DNA from: Bradyrhizobium sp. 141
GTDB lineage: Bacteria; Pseudomonadota; Alphaproteobacteria; Rhizobiales; Xanthobacteraceae
DNA length: 42,029 nucleotides
Reading direction: 5' to 3'
NCBI RefSeq assembly: GCF_023074055.1
Contig: NZ_JADPKR010000071.1
Coordinates: forward strand, 1 to 42,029
In this document: one piece after another, positions 35,544-42,029 of the stretch
How positions within the stretch are numbered: position 1 is the stretch's first letter
How the letters are laid out: each line of letters opens with the position of its first letter
Program-made: the position numbers and the translations under genes
Notes under the pieces: model-generated
What the model was told of the DNA's origin: nothing
What the model saw: only the letters and a program-made list of their open reading frames with translations
Databases searched by the model: none

Positions 35544-35691
35544 CTTCGCCTCCCGTCACATCGGCGCCAGCACGCGTGAAGCGCACCTGATCTGGAACGA
35601 GAATTTCGTAAACCTGTTCAAGTTTGGCGGCGACGAGACGATCGAACGCAAATTCGAGTCGAACGTCGCGCTTTTTTCGCCGCTCAGCCAT
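35392..35691 (-). CDS. Small middle gene of the serine-recombinase element
   Basis: A 99-residue frame starting MAERRKKRDVRLEFAFDRLV and continuing AAKLEQVYEILVPDQVRFTR. The first ~50 residues lie between its neighbours and look like the real protein; the last ~50 overlap the recombinase gene in another frame and are biased to Arg, Asp and Gly. It overlaps the upstream gene by 8 bases. I do not recognise a named family. The Arg/Lys-rich start and the helix in the middle would suit DNA or recombinase binding, which is inference. Confidence 0.6.
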   Translation of the reverse strand: MAERRKKRDVRLEFAFDRLVAAKLEQVYEILVPDQVRFTRAGADVTGGEDENRRDLRQSVVGQAEGGEHDRQSDERADRFRARAELRRAGGMGDRRRRL

Positions 35692-36013
35692 CTTCGCGGA
35701 CAGACGCGAGATAAGCGGCCACCGCTCGGCGCATCACCTCGCTTGCCGAAAGCCTGGAAGCCGCCGCATGCGCCTGGAGTTTTTGGGCGAGATCGCCAGG
35801 CATTTTCAGGGAGAGCGTCACAGACGGCGGCGGCGCGGAAAGGAGCGGCTCCTTCCTTTTGGCCACTTCGAGATAGCGATAGGCTTGCCGCAGCGACAAG
35901 CCGCTTTCGCGCGACAGCGCCAAGGCCGCCTCCGCCATGCCGATTTTCTTCGCGAGCAAGCGTCGCGCCGCCCTCAGCCGTTCGGCTTTCTGCGCTTGCG
36001 TCGATCGAATCAT
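35684..36013 (-). CDS. Helix-turn-helix / ribbon-helix-helix-like protein of the element
   Basis: A 109-residue protein. The N-terminal half, AERLRAARRLLAKKIGMAEA and SGLSLRQAYRYLEVAKR, looks like a helix-turn-helix. The C-terminal half, SVTLSLKMPGDLAQKLQAHA followed by SEVMRRAVAAYLAS, fits a ribbon-helix-helix domain of the CopG/Arc type. It is the first gene of the overlapping three-gene set and lies 80 bases inside the right terminal repeat, so it may regulate its own operon by binding near that end. This regulatory role is inference. It has no ribosome-binding site close to ATG 36013. Confidence 0.65.
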   Translation of the reverse strand: MIRSTQAQKAERLRAARRLLAKKIGMAEAALALSRESGLSLRQAYRYLEVAKRKEPLLSAPPPSVTLSLKMPGDLAQKLQAHAAASRLSASEVMRRAVAAYLASVREDG

Positions 36014-36094
36014 ATGACATAATGGTATTACCTTTTGCGTCTCAAATCAACAACGGCTCCATCGCGCCAGCCGGTGATGACGCGTTCAAAGCGG

Positions 36095-36121
36095 AAGTTA
36101 TCTTTTGCGTTCAGGGAGCCA
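36095..36121. repeat. Terminal inverted repeat, right end of the serine-recombinase element
   Basis: AAGTTATCTTTTGCG (36095-36109) through TTCAGGGAGCC (36120), exact complement of 33887-33912, plus one more pair at 36121. Confidence 0.9.
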
Positions 36122-36690
36122 ACAGCCCGCTCCTCGCCAACATCTTCCTGCACTACGTCCTCGATCTCTGGACCCACCAATGGCGCCGTCGCCACGCAGG
36201 CCGTCGCATAGTGACGTGCGCTATGCGGATGACCTCCTCATGGGTTTTGAGAGCAAGGCGGATGCGCAGGAAATGCTTTTGGCCCTCAGGGCGCGGCTGG
36301 CCAGCTTCGGTCTGACGCTCCATAAGGACAAGACGCGGCTGATCGAGTTTGGCCGGTTCGCGGCCCTCTCGCGTCAGCGGCGCGGCAAGGGGCGGCCCGA
36401 GACCTTCGCCTTCCTCGGCTTCACCCACTACTGCGGGCGGACCCGAGATGGCCGGTTCATCGTGAAGCACAAGACCGAAGGGAAACGCCTGACGCAAGCT
36501 GACGGCGTTGCGGCAGGGGCTTGGCGGCTCATGCACGCGCCACTTGCCAAGCAGCACGAGTGGTTCGCCGCTGTGCTGCGTGGACACTACGGCTACTACG
36601 GCAGTCGGCACAATTATCCAGCGCCCGGAGGCAGGGGTTCAAGCCCACCGCGAGGGATCTCCGTCTTCACCATTGGGTTCATTTCTGGCT
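36122..36690 (+). pseudogene. Group II intron reverse transcriptase, C-terminal part (3' of insertion)
   Basis: Resumes the protein cut at 33885: SPLLANIFLHYVLDLWTHQW, then after a frameshift near 36215 VRYADDLLMGFESKADAQEM with the catalytic YADD. RARLASFGLTLHKDKTRLIE and FAFLGFTHYCGRTRDGRFIV follow, then the maturase/X region HEWFAAVLRGHYGYYGSRHN. The family's final RLHH-type segment is not in frame, and no intron domain V was found downstream. The remnant is non-functional. Confidence 0.88.
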
Positions 36691-38508
36691 AAGCGGCCGT
36701 CGTCGCCTTGCTTCACGACAAGTTTGCTCCGCCAAGGCGGCTGGGCGTACGGGCTTCAAGAGAAACTGCCTGGCAGCATTCGGATTTTCATCGTCAAAGA
36801 CAGGGGGATCGAATGTAGCGGCGGCGACGTAGTCTGCCTGCCCAGCTCCAAAGGAGGCCATGACGCTGGCTTGATCAAGACGATAAGGGCCCTCCGGCTC
36901 GATCAGTAGCCACGCTTTGGCCAGGTCGGCGCAGTTCTCAAGCCCCAGCGTTTCCACCGCGACTGCGTTACTGCCGGGTTGTGACCCGAGCAGCCATGGT
37001 AGACCGAGCGCTCGCGTCTCAAGCACGTACAGCAGGGTCGGCGAGAGGCCCGTGAGATCGACCACCGGAGTGCCGGCTTCAAGGCCGGCCGCACGAGCCT
37101 GGGCCCTGGCCGTGGCCAGATAGCCGTGGAAGAGTTGCGAGAGCACCAATTTTCCGCGACCCGGCATGGGCATGATCGCGGTATAAGCGTGCAGATCTTT
37201 CACCTGACGGAACGGCTTGAGGATGCTGCCATTGACGAGTGATGCAGTGAGCAACTGTGCCAAGAGCGATAGGGGCAGCAAGGTGGCGGCGACGCTGCAT
37301 CCCTGTTGCGAGAGAGGGCTCAGGAGAGCAATGACCGCGAGCATCCAGAAAAACCCGGCCATCGCACCGAGGTTCCAGTAGTTGAGATTGGACCCCAGTG
37401 CGAACAGGTGGGGCAGGACCAAAAAGGTTAGCGCTAGAGCGATGCTGGTTGGCGTCTGGGCGGTCAAAACCAATCCCTCACGATAGAATATCGCGCCAAG
37501 GCACGTGAAGGCCGGCACAAGGAACAGAGTCGACGGCTTGATACTGATCGGATCGGCCCCCAGCAGCGCAATCGCTATTGTTAGGATCAATACCGCAGCG
37601 AGAACCAGCGATGAAAGCAACTTGTGCGTAGCGCCCATGAGGATGCTGAGCAGATAGGCTATCGCCACTAACACAGCGATACCGAGTTGCGAGCGACTGG
37701 TGGCGAACCAGTCGATCCGAAACATGAGAGAGACCTCATGCCCTGCACCCAGCAAGATTTCCATTTCAGCACTGTTGATCATACGGGTCAGCAGCCCGGT
37801 GATGCCGGCGTCGACAAAGTAGGCGGTAGCGATCAGTAGAGCGAGAGCGACCACCGCGGCGCCAAGCATGAGCAGCAGCGACTTTCGACGCAAGACGACG
37901 ACATAGAGCACAACGACGAGGGCAATGGCCGCAGCGCTGGTCGGCTTGGCCATGAAGCAGCACCAGCCGCCAACGCCGACCAGGATCCAGCCGAAGACCT
38001 GGTAGATGCGGGCTGGGCTTTCGGCTAACAGCAAGCCGGTCATCACCATCAAGAGCGATTGAAAGGTCAGTGAGTAGTAGCTGGGGGTGAGCCACCAGCC
38101 GAAAAAGTTGCATAAAGCCAAGCTGGCGATCCCCGCCGATAATACCGCCGCCTCCGGCCAGCGCGTAGTCCACAGGCGCCGGATCACAAGGAAGCTGACA
38201 ATCCAGCCCAGCGACATGGTAAACGTGACGTTCGCCATGCGGAGCACTGCGATGTCGCCACCTGCCCACTGATATGGCCAGTGATAGACGAAGCCGAAAA
38301 GGGAAGCCGAGTAATTGATTGCGTAAGGGAATGGGTTCGCGATGAAGTTGAGATAGAAACCTTCGTCAGCGAGATTGAGACCGTAACCGCTGTAGTATAG
38401 CAGCGAAGCGAAAAGGTTCCCTGTGGTTACGGCGGACAGAACCAGCAAAGTCCGATCCAGCAAGACTGGCAACGTCCCTCCGTTGGCAAAGTGGCTATCT
38501 CTTGGCAT
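36679..38508 (-). CDS. Large polytopic membrane protein, possible GT-C glycosyltransferase
   Basis: A 609-residue protein with about 11-13 predicted membrane helices up to residue ~430, followed by a ~170-residue soluble C-terminal domain. The first loop after helix 1 has GYGLNLADEGFYLNFIANPF, an acidic DEGFY motif placed where GT-C enzymes keep their catalytic Asp/Glu. Helices such as LVGVGGWCCFMAKPTSAAAI fit the same superfamily. ATG 38508 is chosen over TTG 38565 because AGGAAGGGG precedes it. The last residues (CREARRRRPLSQK) may be read from the adjoining intron remnant. If GT-C, it would transfer sugar from a lipid-linked donor on the periplasmic side. No glycan genes adjoin it, so the assignment is tentative. 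Confidence 0.6.
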   Translation of the reverse strand: MPRDSHFANGGTLPVLLDRTLLVLSAVTTGNLFASLLYYSGYGLNLADEGFYLNFIANPFPYAINYSASLFGFVYHWPYQWAGGDIAVLRMANVTFTMSLGWIVSFLVIRRLWTTRWPEAAVLSAGIASLALCNFFGWWLTPSYYSLTFQSLLMVMTGLLLAESPARIYQVFGWILVGVGGWCCFMAKPTSAAAIALVVVLYVVVLRRKSLLLMLGAAVVALALLIATAYFVDAGITGLLTRMINSAEMEILLGAGHEVSLMFRIDWFATSRSQLGIAVLVAIAYLLSILMGATHKLLSSLVLAAVLILTIAIALLGADPISIKPSTLFLVPAFTCLGAIFYREGLVLTAQTPTSIALALTFLVLPHLFALGSNLNYWNLGAMAGFFWMLAVIALLSPLSQQGCSVAATLLPLSLLAQLLTASLVNGSILKPFRQVKDLHAYTAIMPMPGRGKLVLSQLFHGYLATARAQARAAGLEAGTPVVDLTGLSPTLLYVLETRALGLPWLLGSQPGSNAVAVETLGLENCADLAKAWLLIEPEGPYRLDQASVMASFGAGQADYVAAATFDPPVFDDENPNAARQFLLKPVRPAALAEQTCREARRRRPLSQK

Positions 38509-38765
38509 AGGCCCCTTCCTACCAGCCTTGTAGATGAGACCCGTTCCAATGGAGACCAGGCTCAAGGAGCATCTAACTGACCTGAGCCCCGCAATCTCCC
38601 CCCAAAATTGGTAGAGTCTCTAACCTGAGCGAGATGGACATGATAGACATGAAGCCGAGCCGATTCAGAGCTATGGTCCAAAGTTGGTGACGGCGGGAAT
38701 CGGAAAGGCGTCATATCGTGGGGGTGCTTGACGCCTCCACTTCTCCACCGAAGGAGCGATACGCC
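38509..38765. other. Gap between the membrane protein and an IS256 remnant
   Basis: Likely includes the left end of the IS256-type element (around GGTAGAGTCTCTAACC, 38610-38626), but no partner repeat was found. A ribosome-binding site AAGGAG lies before GTG 38766. Confidence 0.35.
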
Positions 38766-39330
38766 GTGTCCAACGGTAACGTCGTCCATCTGATTCAGCC
38801 AGGAATCTTCGACGATCAACTCACAGAAGTCTTGCGCAATGGGGCACGTGCCCTGCTTGCCCAGGCGGTCAAGGCCGAGTTTGGGACTTTCTCGGTCAGC
38901 ATGGACAGCCAGCAGCGCGTCGCCCGCCAAGGTCACCTGCCGGAGCGCGAGGTGATGACCGGCATCGGTCCGGTCGCCGTCCGCCAGCCGCGTGTACGCG
39001 ATGGCGAAGCGGACGCCGCCGATCCTGGCCGCATCCGGTTCTCGCCTTCGATCCTGCCGCCCTACATGCGCCGGTCGAAGTCGATCGAGAGGCTGCTGCC
39101 GATCCTTTCACCTGAAGGCTATCTCGACCGGCGACTTCTCCGAGCCGCTGCCTGTGCTGCTCGGAAAGGATGCTGCCGGGCTGTCGGCATCCACCGTCGA
39201 TCGCCTGAAGGATGGCTGGCTCGAACCACACACAGAGGTGTCGCCCGCCGGGCTCTTACCGCCTCTGAAGCGCGCCAAGCTCTATGTCTGCAGCGATGCG
39301 GAGATCAATGCGGGATCAAAGGCGGCCTGA
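38766..39330 (+). pseudogene. IS256-family transposase, N-terminal fragment
   Basis: From GTG 38766 the protein reads VSNGNVVHLIQPGIFDDQLT, then EVLRNGARALLAQAVKAEFG, HLPEREVMTGIGPVAVRQPR and FSPSILPPYMRRSKSIERLL, which are IS256 blocks. A shift near 39110 moves to the frame LKAISTGDFSEPLPVLLGKD and GLSASTVDRLKDGW. Similarity then ends before the first catalytic Asp (the WADG region), so the catalytic half has been lost. The DUF4365-like gene abuts it in the opposite direction. Confidence 0.85.
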
Positions 39331-39346
39331 TCCTGTTGCCTTGCGT

Positions 39347-40371
39347 TCAATCGACCTCGTATGCGAAATCTAGAATGGCGCAGTCGCCCCGATTTGCCCA
39401 TTTGCTGAGACCGCGATCCCTCGCACTGGGGTGCAGGTCGCGCCCATTGACCGAGCAATCGTATCCGCCCGTAATCAGCGCCATGACAGGAACACCCGAA
39501 TGCTTCTTGCGCAACTTACAGAATAGGAAACTCTCCAATCATCGTGCCGCTCAAACATTTCGCCTAGCTTGAGGGCTTTCATGCGCTCGGGAAACTCGTC
39601 GTACATGATGCCCAAGGCATTTATTCCGGTTCTCGAATAGCCGTCTCCACGCAGGACGAGCTTGCCAATCTGTTCGAGACTGAACTGTCCACCGTAAGAC
39701 CGCGCCAACATGTAGAGAAGTTCCGCGAGCGCGTTTCCTTCGAGGGTCGCCCATATTCGATTTCCCAAGGACAGAACTTCGTCCAGGACGAGGTCGATAG
39801 GAAAGTACGAGATTTCCTTTTGATAGCGGGACAGGAGTCGGTTGGCGGCTCCGACGAGGTCGTGCGTCTCCAACGCGAATCGGACAAGATCCCGAACGTG
39901 CATCGCCCTGGCTACGGATGAATACCACGAGCGATCGACTTCAGTTCCGCATTCCCCGCCTCGTCAAGCGGGGGCGAGCCAGTCCGCGGCAATCGTAGTG
40001 AATCCACGCGAACCGTAGATTGAAGGCCGAAGGCGATTGGCCTCGATGCACCCCTGGAGCCAGCAGAACCAACTCTCGCCCGTAACCGCCTGGACCAGCA
40101 CAAGAACCACGGGAACCCTGCATTCACACGCGTATTTCAGGAATTCATTCTTCAACCGAACTGGCCTTTTGGCAGCGGCACCTTCGAAGCTCTTGATCTC
40201 GCACTTCAGAAAGTCCGCGGTCGGGTCGGGATCGGACAACTCGGCCTCCATGTCGATGCCGACATCCTCCTCCTGATTTCTGACGATCCAACTGCCGAGC
40301 CGCTCGAACCGCGCTGCCGCGACCCGATGTCCTAAGGATCCAATGCGTTGTGAGGGCGTTCGCCGTGGCAT
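39347..40371 (-). pseudogene. DUF4365-like (PD-(D/E)XK-type) gene with several frameshifts
   Basis: From ATG 40371 the minus strand encodes MPRRTPSQRIGSLGHRVAAA and NQEEDVGIDMEAELSD, then ADFLKCEIKSFEGAAAKRPV. The spacing of Asp, Glu-x-Lys and the surrounding strands fits the PD-(D/E)XK-like DUF4365 domain. After WLAP the frame changes to LDEAGNAELKSIARGIHP, then returns to VARAMHVRDLVRFALETHDL and a helical part to about 39555. A further shift leads to FLFCKLRKKHSGVPVMALIT and the end FAYEVD at 39347. Joined, it would be ~340 residues. Related proteins are often found in defence or mobile regions, but the function is unknown. At least three indels make it a probable pseudogene, or the region has read errors. 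Confidence 0.6.
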
Positions 40372-40461
40372 GTCCGAAACTCGATTGGGGATTTTGAAGT
40401 GCAGCACGTTGCCTCGGTTAGCGAGCGCTTTGAACGCAAGCAACGAAGCCCTCGACGCAAG

Positions 40462-40488
40462 CCTTAGGGCGAGGAGAAAATCCTAAGG
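40462..40488. repeat. Short inverted repeat upstream of the DUF4365-like gene
   Basis: CCTTAGG (40462-40468) and CCTAAGG (40482-40488) are perfect inverted copies 13 bases apart, about 90 bases before ATG 40371 on the minus strand. It could be an operator or a hairpin. Confidence 0.35.
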
Positions 40489-40644
40489 TTCACGCCTACC
40501 GACTGGCAGCCGAATACGTTGAGATGACCAGGTGATAGAACTGCAATACGTGAGCCTTGGGGGGCGACGATTGGAATTCGCGCTCGAGAGCAGACTTGGA
40601 GAGCATGCCCCCCGCGCAAACGAGCCAGATCTCACGCTCTGCAC

Positions 40645-40836
40645 CGGGTCCCCAGTCATCAAGGATGAGCAGGTTGACGCGCTCAAGGGCTGCGATCAGG
40701 CGCGCCAGACGGCCTTCGCCACGCGCCTGCGCGAGATCTGCGAACAGGCGGGGTGCCCGCTTGTAGAGGACGGAAAAGCCGTCGCGGCAGGCCTTGTTGC
40801 CGAGCGCACAGGCAAGCCAGGACTTGCCTGTGCCGG
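40645..40836 (-). pseudogene. istB fragment of a second IS21-type element
   Basis: Minus strand: TGTGKSWLACALGNKACRDG is Walker A with downstream helix, then FSVLYKRAPRLFADLAQARG and ALERVNLLILDDWGP with Walker B. This is an IstB from a different IS21 group than 15725-16371. It starts abruptly at the edge of cassette M3, with one residue (S for P) changed before TGTGKS, and loses similarity after WGP. Confidence 0.85.
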
Positions 40837-40878
40837 TCGAGACAGCGTCACAATGCCGGGTGTCCGAAGTTCGAGGTT

Positions 40879-41334
40879 TTGATCCTCTATCCGTTCCATC
40901 CTCGGGCCGGGCAGATGGTGCAGGTCGAGCACCGCAAGCGCTTCGCCGGCGAGGACCATCTGGTCGTGGTGCAGCCCGACGGGACACTCGCCCTGATCCC
41001 AGCCTGGATGAGCGAGGATATTGCCCGCTCTGCAACGCTCACAGCAAGCCCTCGGTTGGCTGTCGAAAGGCTCGTCGAGCTGCGGTCGCGAATCGATGTG
41101 CTTATCGCCTCTCGAGGCGGGGCATGGCCCCTGCGTGAAGGAGGGGATCATGCAACCAAGACGCCACTTGCAAGGGAGCCTGTTCGAGGAGGATCGCCAG
41201 ACGCCGGCGATTCCGGCGTCGCAGAGAAGCACTCTCGTCCGCCTGATCGAGGGGCTGCTGGTCGAGGCCCTCGCCGACAGCGCCAATATCGAGAGGGGCA
41301 CGCCAACGGCAGAGACGAGGGAGGCCGCTCATGA
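40879..41334 (+). CDS. DUF5372-like accessory protein of cassette M3
   Basis: The frame reads FEVLILYPFHPRAGQMVQVE, then HLVVVQPDGTLALIPAWMSE and RLAVERLVELRSRIDVLIAS. The PFHP and VQPDG..ALIPAW motifs match the DUF5372-like genes of M1 and M2. There is no ATG; TTG 40879 is a guess and the frame is open further upstream. Its last ~60 codons are overprinted in the +1 frame by the 66-residue ORF, and its TGA (41332-41334) overlaps the recombinase ATG as ATGA. Function unknown. Confidence 0.55.
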   Translation: MILYPFHPRAGQMVQVEHRKRFAGEDHLVVVQPDGTLALIPAWMSEDIARSATLTASPRLAVERLVELRSRIDVLIASRGGAWPLREGGDHATKTPLAREPVRGGSPDAGDSGVAEKHSRPPDRGAAGRGPRRQRQYREGHANGRDEGGRS

Positions 41335-41350
41335 GCAAGGTCACGCCTGA
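41150..41350 (+). CDS. Small overprinted ORF of cassette M3
   Basis: A 66-residue protein MQPRRHLQGSLFEEDRQTPA with a helical part RSTLVRLIEGLLVEALADSA. It has the strongest ribosome-binding site of the cassette genes, GAAGGAGGGG a few bases before ATG 41150, which supports translation of the overprinted frame. Its position and relative frame equal those of the 61-residue ORFs of M1 and M2. It overlaps the recombinase start by 20 bases. Confidence 0.6.
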   Translation: MQPRRHLQGSLFEEDRQTPAIPASQRSTLVRLIEGLLVEALADSANIERGTPTAETREAAHEQGHA

Positions 41351-41930
41351 GCACCTCGCCCGCAGGCCGTCGTCTACATCCGTCAGTCGACGCCTGATCA
41401 GATAGCCCACAACCTGGAAAGTAAGGCCGTCAGTACAATTTGCCGGAGCGCGCGCGACAGCTGGGCTGGAGCGATGTTGCCGTCATCGATGACGATCTCG
41501 GCCGCTCCGGCGGTGGCGTCGCGCGGCCCGGCTTCGAGAAGCTGCTGGCCGCCATCTGTGAGGTGCGCGTCGGGGTCGTGGTCTCGATCGAGGCGTCGCG
41601 GCTCGCACGCAACGGTCGCGACTGGCACACGCTGCTCGAGTTCTGCGGTCTCGTCGGCACACTGATCGCCGACGAGGACGGCGTCTACGATCCACGACAG
41701 CCCAACGATCGCCTACTGCTCGGCATGAAGGGTACCATGAGCGAGATGGAGTTGTCGGTACTGCGCCAGCGCTCGCTCGAAGCGCTGAAGCAGAAGGCGC
41801 GCCGGGGCGAGCTGTTCATGACGGTTGCCGTCGGCTACGTGCGGGTCGGCCACAATCGTATCGAGAAGGACCCGGATCGGCGCGTCGGCGAGGCGATTGC
41901 GCTCGTCTTCGCCAAGTTCACCGAGATGCA
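41331..41930 (+). pseudogene. Serine recombinase of cassette M3, frameshifted and truncated
   Basis: ATG 41331 (GAGGGAGG upstream) starts MSKVTPEHLARR. A shift gives QAVVYIRQSTPDQIAHNLES with the Ser nucleophile, and another shift leads to LPERARQLGWSDVAVIDDDL, SIEASRLARNGRDWHTLLEF and LLLGMKGTMSEMELSVLRQR. The sequence then continues to VFAKFTEM, where the IS3 inserts. The recombinase domain, zinc ribbon and C terminus are missing. Confidence 0.87.
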
Positions 41931-42029
41931 TGAAGTGGACCCCGGAAATAGGACCAAACGTTAAGGTGTGAAGCGTCCTGCTCTGTTTGAACCGACGGAG
42001 CACGGATATGACGAAATCACGCAAGAAGT
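41931..42029 (+). mobile_element. IS3-family element, left end and start of orfA
   Basis: TGAAGTGGACCCCGGAAATA at 41931 is a typical IS3-family terminal sequence starting with TG. ATG 42008 with GGAG 7 bases upstream opens MTKSRKK, like many IS3 OrfA proteins. The window ends seven codons in, so the family group is unsettled. Confidence 0.7.

Larger units (their letters stand above)
33886..36121 (-). mobile_element. Large-serine-recombinase element with long perfect inverted repeats
   Basis: A ~2236-base element carries three overlapping minus-strand genes (36013-35684, 35691-35392, 35543 onward). It is bounded by perfect 26-27-bp inverted repeats and splits a group II intron reverse transcriptase exactly between GTPQGAG and SPLLANIF. 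Flanking bases read GGGCAT on the left and AACAGCCC on the right; if the RT originally had GGCATCAGCCC, the duplication was 2 bases (AT, now AT/AA), but this cannot be proven. All three genes are open, so it may be active. Confidence 0.85.
40839..41930 (+). mobile_element. Serine-recombinase cassette M3, right part cut by an IS3
   Basis: Three overlapping ORFs like those of M1 and M2 start next to an istB Walker A codon. The left edge follows a TC dinucleotide (40837-40838; GA on the istB strand), and the first bases GAGACAGCGTCA share the CGTCA element with the M1 left end (ACCGAACACGTCA). The cassette runs antisense to istB, as M1 does. Its 3' part is missing because an IS3 begins at 41931. 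Confidence 0.6.

Noticed and set aside
34524..35579. Plus-strand frame of 351 codons
   Set aside because: Antisense shadow of the intact large serine recombinase; no domain recognised.
1..42029. tRNA, rRNA and CRISPR arrays
   Set aside because: No cloverleaf-like sequence, rRNA segment or regularly spaced repeats were seen on either strand by eye; a dedicated scan would be needed to be certain.

Overview
The window looks like part of a Bradyrhizobium-type symbiosis island or a comparable accessory region of a nodule alphaproteobacterium. This is an inference. It rests on a Rhizobiales-type porin with an -AQA-ADLP- signal junction, a secreted GH28 polygalacturonase, a GC-rich coding style, and a very high density of IS66, IS21, IS110, IS630, IS3, IS4, IS256, group II intron and serine-recombinase sequences, most of them broken. 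No tRNA, rRNA, CRISPR array, nif, nod or secretion-system gene was seen.

Layout. 1-1850: IS66 remnant. 2283-4631: a creatinase/ectoine-hydrolase-like M24 protein and an SDR dehydrogenase, followed by a ruined IS630. 5547-10557: a broken EamA permease, a hydrolase-like pseudoenzyme, a MarR regulator with a palindromic operator candidate, and an intact porin with its terminator. 10628-18375: stacked insertions. An IS4/Tn5-like element has a perfect 9-bp duplication. An IS110 fragment is joined to an IS66 transposase, which is interrupted by an IS21 (9-bp duplication, one mismatch), which is itself interrupted in istB by a three-ORF serine-recombinase cassette (here M1). 18376-20267: polygalacturonase and a decayed glycerophosphodiesterase. 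20880-22111: scraps of IS66, IS110 and two IS3 elements. 22537-26901: a compact operon of two NAD-dependent epimerase/dehydratases, a small drug/metabolite-exporter-like protein with frameshifts, a short unknown protein and a GMC oxidoreductase; this is the best candidate for a metabolic pathway here. 27052-31260: an IS4-family transposase split by a complete IS66 that carries a passenger gene. 31474-36690: an IS110 remnant fused in frame to serine-recombinase cassette M2, then a group II intron reverse transcriptase split by a large-serine-recombinase element bounded by perfect 26-27-bp inverted repeats. 36679-38508: a large membrane protein. 38766-42029: an IS256 fragment, a DUF4365-like gene with frameshifts, an istB fragment, cassette M3 and the start of an IS3.

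The most unusual signal is in the serine-recombinase cassettes. M1, M2 and M3 differ greatly in sequence but share one overlapping gene plan: a DUF5372-like ORF, a ~61-66-residue ORF overprinted on its 3' part in the +1 frame, and the recombinase starting across the end of both in the +2 frame. The fourth element (33886-36121) uses the same order and relative frames with different accessory proteins. M1 and M3 both lie antisense inside istB genes next to a TC/GA dinucleotide.
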